Of a stretch of DNA of 64,000 nucleotides, positions 20,507 through 31,860 are shown one piece after another. Within the stretch, counting starts at the first letter, position 1; the number at the start of each line of letters is the position of its first letter. This stretch comes from Malus domestica (Eukaryota > Streptophyta > Magnoliopsida > Rosales > Rosaceae): assembly GCF_042453785.1 (NCBI RefSeq), contig NC_091673.1, forward strand, positions 7,213,001 to 7,277,000, read 5' to 3'. The translations under genes and the position numbers were made by a program. The notes beneath the pieces were generated by a model. That model worked only from the letters and a program-made list of their open reading frames with translations, was not told the DNA's origin and did no database searches.

Positions 20507-22082
20507 TTTGGCGCCGTCTGTGAAAACGACACGAAAAGCTATGTCGGTCCTCTCTCAATTTTTCACCTCCGTCGTGGATCTGCAAAACCAAAACTCTCTC
20601 TGTCGTGCAAGCAAAACAACTTTCACTTTTTTATTGTTCTCTTTTCTTTGGGCCTCTTTCTCTATCTTGTTTTTTGGGTTGAGTGCTTCTTAGTCATTGA
20701 GATCTGCATCAAGATGGGTGGTCCGGTTGTGGTCATTGGCTTGTCCTGTTTTCTCCCACCTTGCCAGAAAAACAGCAAAACAAAAAGAAATCAAAACAAA
20801 AAGATGGGGTCTCTCTTGGTCAGTCATACAAAGAAAACAAAAAGATGGGGTCTTTCTCCTCTCTCAGTCAGTCCCCCGGGTGCTGCGAAAAGACTCCATG
20901 GAAGTTGAGCTCCGCCGATGCTGAAAGAGGAGCTAACGCTGCAGACCCGCATCCCAAAGTGACATTCCTTCGCCACCGGGAAGGAGAACTAGTTCTCGCC
21001 TTCAGGACAAAAAGAAACCCTAGAAGGAAATCCCGGTCCGCAAAAGAGTTGCATTACTCGATAAGCACATAAACAGAGACCGAGACCAAGACCAAGACGT
21101 TTTTGGTTGCGCTGCTTGTCGTTTTGACTACTTAGACATTGGGGTTCGGGTGAGCCTGGATGTTCCGGCTGTACTTGGTGAAAACCCGCCACTATGGGGT
21201 GGCCTCAAAATCTCGTTCGAGTTTTCAGAAAAGTTTCAGCATGGATTGCTTGTCCACGATAAAATCGTCAACCTCTTTATCTTCCCCATCTAAATTCCGT
21301 AAAATCTCGTTCAGGAACCCTCAGAGCGAAGGTTACTACAGCAGTGTGTATTTTGTCAGCAAGAAAGCGGACCTCTCGGAAGGTGTCATCGTCCAACCAC
21401 CTGACAAGGTCAAGGTCTGTGTCAAAAAAAACAACAAACCTCATCGGCTCATCTCTCTCTCTCTCTCTCAGTTTCCTTCACAGACAGTATAGAACTCAAA
21501 TAGTGCTGGACCACGGCACCGTATGCATGAGAGTTGAACTTGGAGCTGGGAAGCTCTAGGTGGAAGGTAAAGTGTTGTGGGACCTGTTGGGCAGAGAACC
21601 CACATCATGAAAGGGTTATCACGGCATGTGCGCCAGTCCACTATGCCTCCACCTTTCCGAGACCTACGATGACGTTATCCAGCAGTCGGTAGATCTGAAG
21701 CGCCGGGTAAACAGCACCGTTTTGCATATAGGTTTTATGGTGAAGGAAGATTGCATGAATGTGCTGGAGACGTGGGAGGGCGTGAAGGGTTGGGTCATGC
21801 CCGAGAGGAAGCAAGTTGAGGTTATTCAATACGTGGCAACCCTCATTACACAGCATCTCAGAGGCTGCAAGTCGAGATATCAATGGCTCCTAATTTTCCC
21901 ACATGACGCGTAAGCAACTCAGTGGATGAGTAGTGGATCAATCAGTACTCCACATGCTTTAGCTGAATTCGTTGCCACTTTCATTATTGTCTTTGCCGAG
22001 AAGACTCTGCTTTTGCTCTTGGGAAGATCAGCAAGGATTTTCTATTATTAACTATGTTATTATTGCCTACCATTTTCTAAAA

Positions 22083-22345
22083 GAAAGCGAAAGCAAAGCG
22101 GAAAGTGAAAAGAAAAAAAAAAGGATACATGTGAGTATGTCTGCAGGTGAAAAGAAAAAGCATGCATTTATCCCTCAGACAGCTCAACCACTCCCACAAA
22201 AGCAAAAGCAAAGCAGAAAGTGAAAAGAAAAAAAAAATGATGCATGTGAGTATGTCTGCAGTGAAAAGAAAAAGCATGCATTTATCCCTTAGACAGCTCA
22301 ACCACTCCCACAAAAGCAAAAGCAAAGCAGAAAGCAAAAGAAGAT
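22083..22345 (+). repeat. LTR-element internal tandem array 1 (about 115-bp unit, 2.3 copies)
   Basis: The unit contains AAAGCATGCATTTATCCCT, CAGCTCAACCACTCCCACAA and GTGAGTATGTCTGCAG. Copies begin near 22083, 22203 and 22316. Confidence 0.85.
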
Positions 22346-22574
22346 AAAAAGAAGCAGGCATAATTACGGTGGTGATGGCATACGGAAAAGAGAATTATGG
22401 GCATGACCCGTTGAGCAGATGGTCGGATTTATTTCTGAATGATGTAATTTATTATCTTTCAGAGACATCTGTATAAACCTCATCAGAGGGTAATAATAAA
22501 ATAAAAAAGGGCAAAGCCCAAAATAAATGGGCTGGCATGTTGTGGAGAGCGAAGGCCCATAAGCCCAAAATAGC

Positions 22575-23040
22575 ACCAACCAGGTCATCAAAAGTACGCC
22601 CAGTACTCCACAATTATTCGGTAACCCGTCGGTATTACCACCAACTAGGTGACCAAAAGTACGCCCAGTACTCCACAATTATTCGGCAACCCGCCTCTAT
22701 TACCACCAACCAGGTGACCAAAAGTACGCCCAGTACTCCACAATTATTCGGCAACCCGCCTCTATTACCACCAACCAGGTGACCAAAAGTACGCCCAGTA
22801 CTCCAAAATTATTCGGCAACCCGCCGCTATTACCACCAACCAGGTGATGAAATGTACAACCCGTACTCTAATATCATTTGGCAACTAAGCATTCATGCCA
22901 CCAACTAGGTGATGAGATGTACAACCCGTACTCTAATTTGGCAACTAGCAATTCATGCCACCAACTAGGTGATGAAATGTACAACCTGTACTCCCCTTCA
23001 TGCCACCAACTAGGTGATCAAAAGTACGCCTAGTACTCCA
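22575..23040 (+). repeat. LTR-element internal tandem array 2 (about 65-bp unit, 8 copies)
   Basis: The unit reads ACCAACCAGGTGACCAAAAG, then TACGCCCAGTACTCCACAAT, then TATTCGGCAACCCGCC. The GTACG/GTACA motif recurs near 22594, 22659, 22724, 22789, 22854, 22919, 22979 and 23024, so spacing is 65 bp for most units. Later units change CGCCC to CAACC. Confidence 0.9.
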
Positions 23041-23335
23041 AATTATACATGAGCATTACTCATGTCATTCATACATAAACATTCATGAACATCACTCATG
23101 ACAATCATACATAAACATTCATGACCATCATTCATGTCAACATTCATAAGCACCACTCATGTTAACATTCATGAGCATCACTCATATCAATCAGCTTCAA
23201 AAGCTTCATTTACAAAAGTTCCAGCTTCGAAAGCTTCATTTACAGAGCTTTAGCTTCAAAGCTTCACTTGCAAAGCTTCACCTACAAAGCTTCAGTGCAA
23301 GATATACAAATACCGCATCCGAACAACCGCCACTT

Positions 23336-23945
23336 CGGCCCATACATGGATTCAATTTGAAGTCTCCAGCCAACAGACTCTATTGACCGAAGACTTAGGG
23401 GACTACACTATACACCATATATTAGGCCTCAACTGGGCCTCATGAAAAATACTTGGGGGACTCTAGCCCATCATTTATGTATTGAGAAGCGAGCCCTTAT
23501 TTTATAAAAGGGACTCATTCACCATCATTAGAGCAGCATCAACTCTAGCCTATTATTCATGTACTAAGGAGTGAGCCCTTATTTTATAAAATGGACTCCC
23601 TCACCTTCATTAGAGAGCAACGTCGCCAGCTGAGCAACCACCTCGTCGCGAGCATCATTTATGTATTGAAGAATAAGCCCTTATTCTATAAAAGGGACTC
23701 TCTCATCTTCATTAGAGCGCAACGCCGCCAGCTGAGCAACCGCCTCGCCGTGAGCATCACTCATAACCCATCACTTATGTATTGAGGAGCGAGCCCTTAT
23801 TCTATAAAAGGGACTCCCTCACCACCATTAGAGAGCATCGCCGCTTACTAAGCAACCGCCTCGCCGCGAGCATCAACTCTAGCCCATAATTTATGTATTG
23901 AGGAGTGAGCCTTTATTCTATAAAAGGGACCCCTTCACCTTCAAG
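23336..23945 (+). repeat. Second polypurine/LTR-start copy plus five TATA cassettes
   Basis: 23336-23460 repeats, with divergence, the sequence at 24080-24215 that spans the end of the interior, the purine tract and the start of the 3' LTR. It is followed by five irregular repeats (about 80-118 bp apart) each containing GAGCCCTTATTCTATAAAAG and GGACTCCCTCACC-type sequence. These resemble the TATA region of the LTR. Confidence 0.8.
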
Positions 23946-24155
23946 CGCCACAAGTCGAGCCACCAAGGCAACATTAGCCACGAGCCGAGCGACCTCGCAG
24001 CATGTGCTACTTCTAGTTGAGCATCATTTCAGATTGAGCACCGCCTCATACCGAGCATCAATTCAAGACAATATCTAGTTACTTCGGCCCACACATGGAC
24101 TGAATTTCAAGTCTCTAGCCAAAAGACTCTCTTGACTGAAGACTTGGGGGACTAC

Positions 24156-24520
24156 TGTTTATACCATATTTAGGGCTCGTATTTAGACCTTGTATAAATA
24201 CTCGGGGGACTTAAATGTAATTATGTAATAAAGGAAGGGGCAAATATGTAATAAGTGAGGAGTCCTTATTCTATAAAAGGACCCATCACCCTCACAATTG
24301 GGGGAGGCTCATTCTCACCATGGGAGGCCATTTTCTGGAGCCTTCTCACCCCTCTCATATTCAGAGGTTCTCTCCCTCACCTCTCAGATAAATACATAAT
24401 CAGTGTGGACGTAGCCCAAACCTTGGGGTGAACCACGATACATCTTGTGTTATTTACATTTCATGCAGATTCACGGTCGGATTTACGTTATTCCAAGACC
24501 TCCGGTTTTGTGCATCAACA
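24156..24520 (+). repeat. 3' LTR
   Basis: 365 bp matching the 5' LTR, with most differences in the first 130 bp and around 24476-24495. Confidence 0.93.
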
Positions 24521-24525
24521 CACAA

Positions 24526-25489
24526 AATTATGGTAGTTGGTATAATTGGTAACATATATTTTTATCTAGTGATTTGGCCATGGAAGACTGTAAAGCTGTG
24601 AACTGATATCTGTTCTAGCAAAGTGGAATCCCTTTATTGTCTTAAACACTAATAATATAATCCGCAAGATTACAAACCTTAATGTCTACTAACATGACGT
24701 TTAGTTCATTTTTAGATACACATATGTAGAGCGATAACTTTAAATAAAGGATTTGGAATCAAACTTGAATTGTCACCCTCAAGTGGTAGTTTTTGTTGCA
24801 GAATTAAAGCTTAATTAATCAATCTAGTTAATATAATTTTTTACAACTTAATTAAGAAAATTATCTGGCTTTTAGCCTATGACAACTCATGGAGTGTAAG
24901 CTTACCGTATGGGGTTAAAAGGTGGCATTGCAGCTTATGATGTGACCAGCATTACCAAGAAATCAGATGTCAACTGGTAACTATCAACACAGAAATCGAG
25001 TTCAGATAAACTTATCTCCTCCTTTTTAACTATAAAAAAATTGATGCAATTTCTCTAATAGTTAGGATCTTTCTCTTCAATACTCTGTGTTCCAGAATCA
25101 AATTATCCTTCCCTTATAGTATAAATTAGTGTAGAACATCACTTGTTTCCAAAAGAAGTTTTTGCAAGACGTTCTGACTATGATACATCAAGATCAAACT
25201 CGACATTCGAAATCCTGAATAAATTTTGAGAAGAATTGGAATGCATCTTAAAATGTCGAATTCGGATATATTGAGAAGCTTGAACTACTCTTACGTTGTT
25301 ATCTGTTGAAATGAATAGATTTAATGACCACGCAGAGATGGTCTCAGTTGTTCTAAGAGCAAGTTGGTACAATCTTTGATTATTGACATAATTAACCTTA
25401 ATTTGTTTCATCAATACATTGAACTTGAACATTGTCTGCATGTTCCAGTAGTTCATGTAGATTAATATCTGTTTGTCTTTTTTTTTTTT
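24526..25489. other. Intergenic, nothing recognised
   Basis: No family resemblance in the short frames. It may include decayed 3' sequence of the adjacent ABCB relic. Confidence 0.35.
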
Positions 25490-27080
25490 CCATATGTTTT
25501 GTCTGTGTGGGGACTGATTGCTTTGTAGTTTTTATCAGAGAAGGGTTGGCACCTCCAATGGCAAGCAGCTCAGAGTGTGATCCTTTTTCTGCAACCTTCC
25601 CATTAACTATCACAGCGATGGAGTCTGCTTTCTTAATTGTGGTCAGCCTGTGAGCTACAACTACTCATGTTCTACCGACCATCATCTTCTCCCATGCTTC
25701 TTGGACTAAGTTTACCGACATGCTGTCAAGAGCGCTGGTTGCTTCATCCAACAGATGAATTGTTGGGTTCTTTAGGATTGCTCGAGCAAGTGCTATTCTC
25801 TGCTTCTCGCCTCTGGATAGCTGCACTCCTTTTTCTCCACAGTAAGTCTCGTATCCCTCTGATGTTTATTATTTAAGGCAACTTATGTAGTTGTATTTGT
25901 CACTTTATCTTTGTACTAGTAAAACTTAGTATTTAAACTCTCTGGTTTTTTATTTTTTTTTTCCCTGATGGATTCCGGAATACTGATGAATTAGAATTTA
26001 TGTTTTTAGATTTAGGCTTTTGTCAATCCTATCTATCCTGTTTCTTGCTACGTCAACAACTGTTTATGAAAGTGTATGTGTTGTAAATGGAGTAAATAAA
26101 TTGTAGCCATAGCTTATAAATTCATGAGCATTGGCAAGTTTTGCAGCCTTCCTTACTTAAGTTACTGTTGCATTTTCTTTACTATACACAATGTTTTCGT
26201 GGATGGTTCCTCCGTACAGAATAGGCTCCTGGCTTACCAAAACAATTTGTGACCTCAGTTTCCTCAAATTATAGAGCTTGATGTTGCATCCATCTATCGA
26301 TATTGATCCATTTAGCGGGTCATAAATTCTTTTGATCAAGCCAATGACAGTGGATTATCCGGAACCACTCTTTCCCACTAGTGCTATTATATTTCCAGTT
26401 TCTATTTTCGGATTCAGCCCCTTGAGCTCATCTGGTCCGCCCTCACTGGGTAAGCGAATACAACATATTTTAGTTCTATGTGACCCTTGAAACTCTTCTT
26501 TTATCCCTTCAGGCTCTTTGCCACCACACATGTTCTTCCGACCATCATCTTGTCGAGCCTTTGTTGGAATAGTCTCCGACACACTGTCGAGGGCACTTGT
26601 TGGACTATTCTCCAACACACCATCATCTTGTTGGGTTTTTCAGAATTGCTTGAGCAAGCACTATCGTCTGCTTTTGGCCCCCGGATAGCTTTACTCCTCT
26701 TTCTCCACAGTAGGTTTGATATCCATCTTTCGTAGCACTGCATAGAAAGGTGCCTTCTCAGAAAGTAACAAATGTTATGTGTCTCAGTTTTAATGAGAAG
26801 CTAGAGAGATGTATAATGTATGTGTACCTTATAAATTCAGATTCTCTATAATTCTCTCTAATGTAAACTACGTTGCCATGGATTGTTCCTGGGAAAAGCC
26901 TTGGCTCCTAAGTCACTACTCACCACCGCGATATGTGACCTCAGCTGCCTCAGGTTGTAGTTCTTGATGTTGTTTTGATCTATGTACACCGATCCCTTTA
27001 CTGGTTCGCAAAGTCTTTCAATTAATCCGATGACAGTGGATTTACATGAAAATCATCTCTTCTGGCCTTACCGGGTGAGC
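25490..27080 (-). pseudogene. ABCB/MDR-type ABC transporter pseudogene, two nucleotide-binding domains collapsed together
   Basis: Read leftward from 27080 the order is as follows. First, ELTNVVLAHPVRPEE and then [20 protein letters not shown], the start of one nucleotide-binding domain whose Walker A is deleted or garbled. Next, an [22 protein letters not shown] signature with ALDSVSE. Then a second domain start, GNIIALVGKSGSG (Walker A) followed by a stop, [20 protein letters not shown] and [16 protein letters not shown] (Q-loop). Finally, a signature/Walker B/H-loop portion and [19 protein letters not shown]. This is the B-subfamily (P-glycoprotein-like) pattern. The membrane domains that should separate the two domains are missing, and several stops and frameshifts are present. 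It is not functional. Confidence 0.85.
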
Positions 27081-27698
27081 CAAAACCACATTCGTCAGTT
27101 CTATACATGCAGTGATGGTTCTGTAATTGAGTAGAGTAGCCTAGTGCTGCATGTTAAAAACTTAACAGTAGCCACAAACAAGTTGCATTTTCTCTTCTGT
27201 CTCTTACTTTGTTGTTCACAGAATATAAAGGAAACGGTAAATATTTACCAACCATACTAACATGGTTATTGAACAGGCGCAGGCCAAGTCCACACCCTTA
27301 GTTTGATATTCTTCATTCTTCACAGGTATAAAGGTTACGCTACTATTAAATTTCATCCAATGATCAAAGGTGCTTAGTCAAATTATCCACAATCCAATCC
27401 ACCCTTGCATTTAGATTTAGTACAAAAAATTAATTTTTAATGTAGGAAGAACAAAGTTACAATCATAATGGAGAGGTTGAAGTTTACAAATAGAAACCTA
27501 ATACTATGTTTGGACGAGGAATTTAGGCCAAATTAGTCAGAAATGTCCTACAAAAGATAAGTGGAGGGATTTGAAGAGTAGATATAACAAACTAAGGGGT
27601 TGAAGAATGCCTATTTGATGTGAGTAATTTATACATAAATCTCTTATTTAAATTTTTGGAATGATCATGTAGTGCATTTTACATTCCTCCATTTAATG
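27081..27698. other. Intergenic, nothing recognised
   Basis: AT-rich; no gene or defined repeat. Confidence 0.4.
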
Positions 27699-27712
27699 TT
27701 TTGATAGAATGA

Positions 27713-27879
27713 CTTTTTTTTTTAAAATAAAAAGACCAACTAGTGACTTCGCCACCGTAGTCCATCCTTCTAGGGGCCGAGAATGAAGACTCACAAAGGC
27801 ATTTTAGCCTCCCCAGGCCACCATCATGATGAGCCGTGTAGAATACGGATTTGAATTTCGTCTCCAACTACTAGATCAC
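27713..27879 (-). mobile_element. SINE-like retroposon, second family, 14-bp target duplication
   Basis: A perfect TTTTGATAGAATGA flanks both sides (27699-27712 and 27880-27893). On the minus strand it starts near AGTGATCTAGTAGTTGGAGA, contains a B-box-like ATTCAAATCC and ends in an A-rich tail (T run at 27714). Its body differs from the SINE at 7229. Confidence 0.75.
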
Positions 27880-27893
27880 TTTTGATAGAATGA

Positions 27894-28500
27894 TGATATC
27901 AGTTTAGCAAAAAAGTATTCTACAAGTCTGATAACATTATCATATGTTTGTTGTATCCAAAAGTAATCTTCTGATCATGAAAAAGATAACAATGGACAAA
28001 ATGCAAAGATAGAGAATCACGCAAGTTTCACTTCAAATTATCAACCTTTTGGAAAAGTTTTCGGTTTCATGCCAAGACAGGCAAGTCCTAAGCGCCGTAC
28101 TGCACCCGTAGATAGGCTTGCAAGAAATCGTGCCCTAAAGCTCAGCAACAATGCATAACCGATTTGTCACCATCTACAAACAAGTTAAACTAGGTCGCGT
28201 GTTTGGCATGTAGGCACAAGATTTAAACCAATAAAATACATATTCCGCCTCCAAAAATAGAAAAGCTTTTTATAAGATGTATCATTTTACACGATATATT
28301 ATGTGTAGACGACATGATTGATATGTCTCACTTCTTAAATATATTAAAAAAAACACATTAATTAAAGTGTGAGAAAATATAATAGCATCACGTAACAGTA
28401 TTTAGATGAACTTCTGAAAAAGACGACCACCTTTTCTCCATATTTTCTCTCTACAGCTAATAAAGTTGGTACGTACTCATAGTGCTTATCCCACTCGAAA
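27894..28500. other. Intergenic upstream of the cysteine protease
   Basis: No repeat or gene recognised. Confidence 0.4.
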
Positions 28501-28504
28501 AATG

Positions 28505-28512
28505 TATATAAG
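28505..28512 (+). promoter_or_regulatory. Candidate TATA box of the cysteine protease gene
   Basis: TATATAAG lies about 105 bp before the ATG at 28617. Confidence 0.5.
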
Positions 28513-28616
28513 ATCGATATGCTGCCATTGCTAGTGCAGATCAAACACCTCCGTCTCCCATAATTCTCAAAACCCTAAATTTCATATTTTCTTGATTACA
28601 ATATTATTATAGAGTG

Positions 28617-31292
28617 ATGAACTTGGGGAAGTTTATTTTGGTTGCCCTAGCTCTAGCTCTGGTCCTTGTCCTGGTTGAGAGCTTTGAATTTCAGGAGAAG
28701 GACTTGGCTTCTGAAGAGAGTATGTGGGATTTGTATGAGAGGTGGAGGAGCCACCACACAATCTCCCACGACCTTGGCGAGAAGCGAAAGCGCTTCAATG
28801 TTTTCAAGGGGAACGTGAAGCATGTGCACAAGGTGAACCAGATGAGCAAACCCTACAAGCTCAAGCTGAACAAGTTTGCAGACATGACGAACCATGAGTT
28901 TGCGAGCTCCTATGCTGGCTCGAAGGTTAGCCACTATAGATCACTGCATGGCAGCAGAAGGGCTACTGGCTTCACACATGGGATGACCGACGATCTTCCG
29001 GCAAGTGTTGATTGGAGGAAGAGTGGAGCTGTCACTGGAGTTAAAGACCAAGGCAAATGTGGTAAGTCTCTTATAATTGAGCAAAATAAGGGGACGTTGG
29101 GAAATCCCTCAATTAGAATACTTTTGTTCATAAGTGCTTTTTTACAGGTGAGTCGATTGTTTTTTATAAATATCCATGTTCTTAGAAAGTAACTTCTAAG
29201 TGTTTTTGTTACACATAGCCGCTTTTTAATATTTTCTACCAACCATTATTAGAAACACTTTTAGTTATCTGAACAGCATTCCAATAATAAATAGTACTTC
29301 TACTTTTATATTTAAAATTGACCCTAAAAAGGTTTTTGAAGTGCACATATGAGTAATGTTAAGAAAACTATATTTTGCAAACTAAAAGATATGTAAGTTG
29401 ATGATTGGTTTATTACTTAATAATTGATAAACGTGCATATTTCTACTGGTGACACATCATTTAGTTTGCAATTTTAATCTCTAAATTTAGGGGGTGTAGT
29501 CAAACTAAGATTTTAAAGGATTTTAAATGATTTTAAAAGTAATAGATTTGATAGGATTTAAGAGGATTAAAGACTCCTACAAAATTCATATGGATTTTAA
29601 AGAATTTGAATGGATTGTGATGGATTGTGGTGGAAGGATTTGAAATCCTAGGGGGTGAGGTTTGATTTTTTTTAGTCTTGGTTATATATATTTTTTGCTC
29701 TCAAATCTCACAAAATCCACAACTTATTGAAATCCTCCAAAATCTTAATTTTTTTAACACACTTAGGTTTGGATGGATTTTAAAATCCTTTAAAATCTTT
29801 TAATTGACTACACCTAGATTTGATTGGATTCTAAAATCCTTTAAAATCTTTTAATTGACTACACTAAGATTTTAAAGTCTTTTAAAATCCTCTCAAATCC
29901 GAGTTTGACTAGTCTTCTTAGCATTACTCGCACATATTTACAAACTTTCAGCGGGAAATTGGCAGTTGAGCATGGATGATTATCAATATATTATGCGGTT
30001 AAAATCAAGAGCTGAATAAAATTCACCGCATGGTAATTTGATGTTATAGGTAGCTGCTGGGCATTTTCAACTGTAGTTGCAGTGGAGGGCATCAATCAGA
30101 TCAAAACAAAGCAGCTAGTTTCTCTGTCTGAGCAAGAGCTGGTTGATTGCAACAGAGATCCAAACGAAGGGTGCGAAGGTGGATTGATGGAAAAAGCATT
30201 TGAGTTCATCAAGAAAAATTGTGGAATAACAACGGAGCAAAACTACCCTTACAGAGCCAGTGATAATCCTTGTGACTCATCCAAGGTGAAAAATTAATTA
30301 CCCATTTCAATATTTATGTTATTCGTATGAGTACTACACTATACTCTTCTTACTTAACTTCGTGTTAAATTTGCAGATGATGAATTCTCCTCTGGTGCAA
30401 ATCGATGGTTATGAAAACGTACCTGAAAACGATGAGAATGCCTTGATGAAAGCTGTTGCAAACCAACCTGTGTCAGTTGCACTTGATGCTGGTGGTAAAG
30501 ACTTCCAATTCTACGCGGAGGTAAACTAGCTTCTAATAAACCAACTAGGCACCAATAAAGTTGATATTTCATAAGTTCCTATCCACACTCCTAGTAATAT
30601 ATAGCATCTAGTACAGTAAACAATCTGAATAAAAAGAAATTATTAGATACGGTCGTGCGTGTCACGTCACTTATTTACTGAAGACACATAAAAATGAGAC
30701 CTTATCATTGAAGTCCACCAAAGTGTGCACATGTGGAGTCCGAATGCAATGTGAGAAGTCATCATTTTGCTTTTTTGGACAAATAGATAACATGACACAT
30801 ACGATTGTACCCAATAATCTCTCCCTAACAAGTCAATCACAGGAATTAAACTATTATATCTGAAGCATATAAATTCTTTTCAAAAGCATGGACATGTTTT
30901 AGTTTCCAACTTTACCCATTCTGGTACAATGCTCCTCGAATAAGTGCAGAATGACAAAGTAGGAGTGTAACAAAGCATCGTCGAACATGTATTTATGTAG
31001 TGTCAAATGAGTCGTTAATGTTTTAAATTTGCAGGGTGTGATGAATGGAGACTGTGGAACAGAACTGAATCATGGAGTGGCAGTAGTGGGATATGGAGAG
31101 ACTCAAGATGGAACCAAGTACTGGATTGTGAAGAATTCATGGGGAGTTGAATGGGGAGAGAAAGGTTACTTGAGGATTCAACGAGGAGTTGATAAAGAAG
31201 GAGGGATGTGTGGAATTGCTTTGGAGCCCTCTTACCCTATGAAATCATCACCAAACAACACCAGAAGAAGCTCATTCAAGGATGAATTTTGA
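28617..31292 (+). CDS. CEP: Papain-type cysteine endopeptidase, CEP (KDEL-tailed) class with C-terminal KDEF, 360 aa
   Basis: Exons 28617-29061, 30050-30285, 30377-30520 and 31035-31292 join to 361 codons through GT-AG sites. Residues 1-22 form a signal peptide ([20 protein letters not shown]). The inhibitor prodomain carries the ERFNIN-type [20 protein letters not shown] stretch. The mature part starts near [20 protein letters not shown]. Catalytic residues are all present: oxyanion Gln145, Cys151 (GSCWAFS), His288 (LNHGV) and Asn309 (KNSWG). The sequence resembles plant KDEL-tailed endopeptidases (CEPs), which are stored in ER-derived vesicles and released in programmed cell death. The tail here reads SSFKDEF instead of KDEL, which may weaken ER retrieval. 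Intron 1 (988 nt) contains a MITE inside which a second element has inserted. The frame is undamaged. Confidence 0.93.
29351..29929 (+). mobile_element. MITE family C, copy 3, interrupted, in protease intron 1
   Basis: The left half starts GAGTAATGTTAAGAAAACTA and reaches ATCTCTAAATTTAG at 29490. The missing right end AGTCTTCTTAGCATTACTC appears only at 29911-29929. The sequence between is another element, so this MITE is split by a nested insertion. Confidence 0.8.
29490..29912. mobile_element. Element nested in the intron MITE
   Basis: Ends are inverted: TAGTCAAACTAAGATTTTAA at the left and TAGTCAAACTCGGATTTGAG when the right end is reversed. GGATTTTAAA-like motifs repeat in both halves. 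It is A/T-rich with no coding capacity. Exact ends are uncertain by a few bases. Confidence 0.7.
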
Positions 31293-31852
31293 TGATGCCA
31301 GTATATATATACGTACACACGCATATCTATATAATATATATAGTTTAATTGGTAATTTTAAATTTCATTGCCAGTTTAGTAGGCTTTGTCATAAATAAAA
31401 AAAAATAAAAAATAAAAAAAATAAAAAGAGAGGTATAAAATCTTATAAGATATGTTATAGTGTGTGCGTTTGTGTTGTACTGTATTTACCTTTTATTTAG
31501 ATGAAAATAAATGTTTGTTGATGCTGAAAAATGAAATGAAATAAAGAGTTGAAATCAGTTATCATATAAGGTTATGTCAATTCAATTTTAAGGCAAGTAG
31601 TGGATTACCCTTGTAGTTTTGATATTTCTCTTGAATCATCTGCTTTTATAAGCTCCGCTTTCTTTTTAGTTTACCTTAGATTAGTAACATTGATTGTAAT
31701 AAAAAATAAAAAATATTTTTATTCAAAAACTGAACACAAAGAGGATCCTCATCCGAAATAAAGGGTGGCAGCAGCCTGACAATTAACAAGATGGCCACAA
31801 CAACTACAAGACATGACACTGAAACAGGGTAGTGGAGGAGAAATGTCTGATG
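31293..31852. other. 3' flank of the protease gene
   Basis: AATAAA near 31506 is a candidate polyadenylation signal. The rest is unassigned. Confidence 0.4.
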
Positions 31853-31860
31853 GTCCGGTG

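Larger units (their letters stand above)
20139..24520 (+). mobile_element. Non-autonomous LTR retrotransposon, 4.4 kb
   Basis: Two direct LTRs (20139-20506 and 24156-24520) begin TG and end CA. They are flanked by the 5-bp target duplication CACAA (20134-20138 and 24521-24525). The 5' LTR is followed by TTTGGCGCCGTCTG, whose TGGCGCCGT matches the 3' end of plant tRNA-Asp (primer binding site). A purine-rich GACTTGGGGGAC precedes the 3' LTR. In 3.65 kb of interior I find no gag, protease, reverse transcriptase, RNase H or integrase motifs. Open frames at 20414-20908, 21160-21492 and 21626-21913 are unrecognised. It must depend on a relative for movement. The LTRs differ at roughly 15-20 positions by eye, so insertion is not very recent. 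Confidence 0.92.

Noticed and set aside
22147-22361. Lys/Ser-rich and Leu-rich frames in the LTR element
   Set aside because: They are translations of the 115-bp tandem array, not protein genes.
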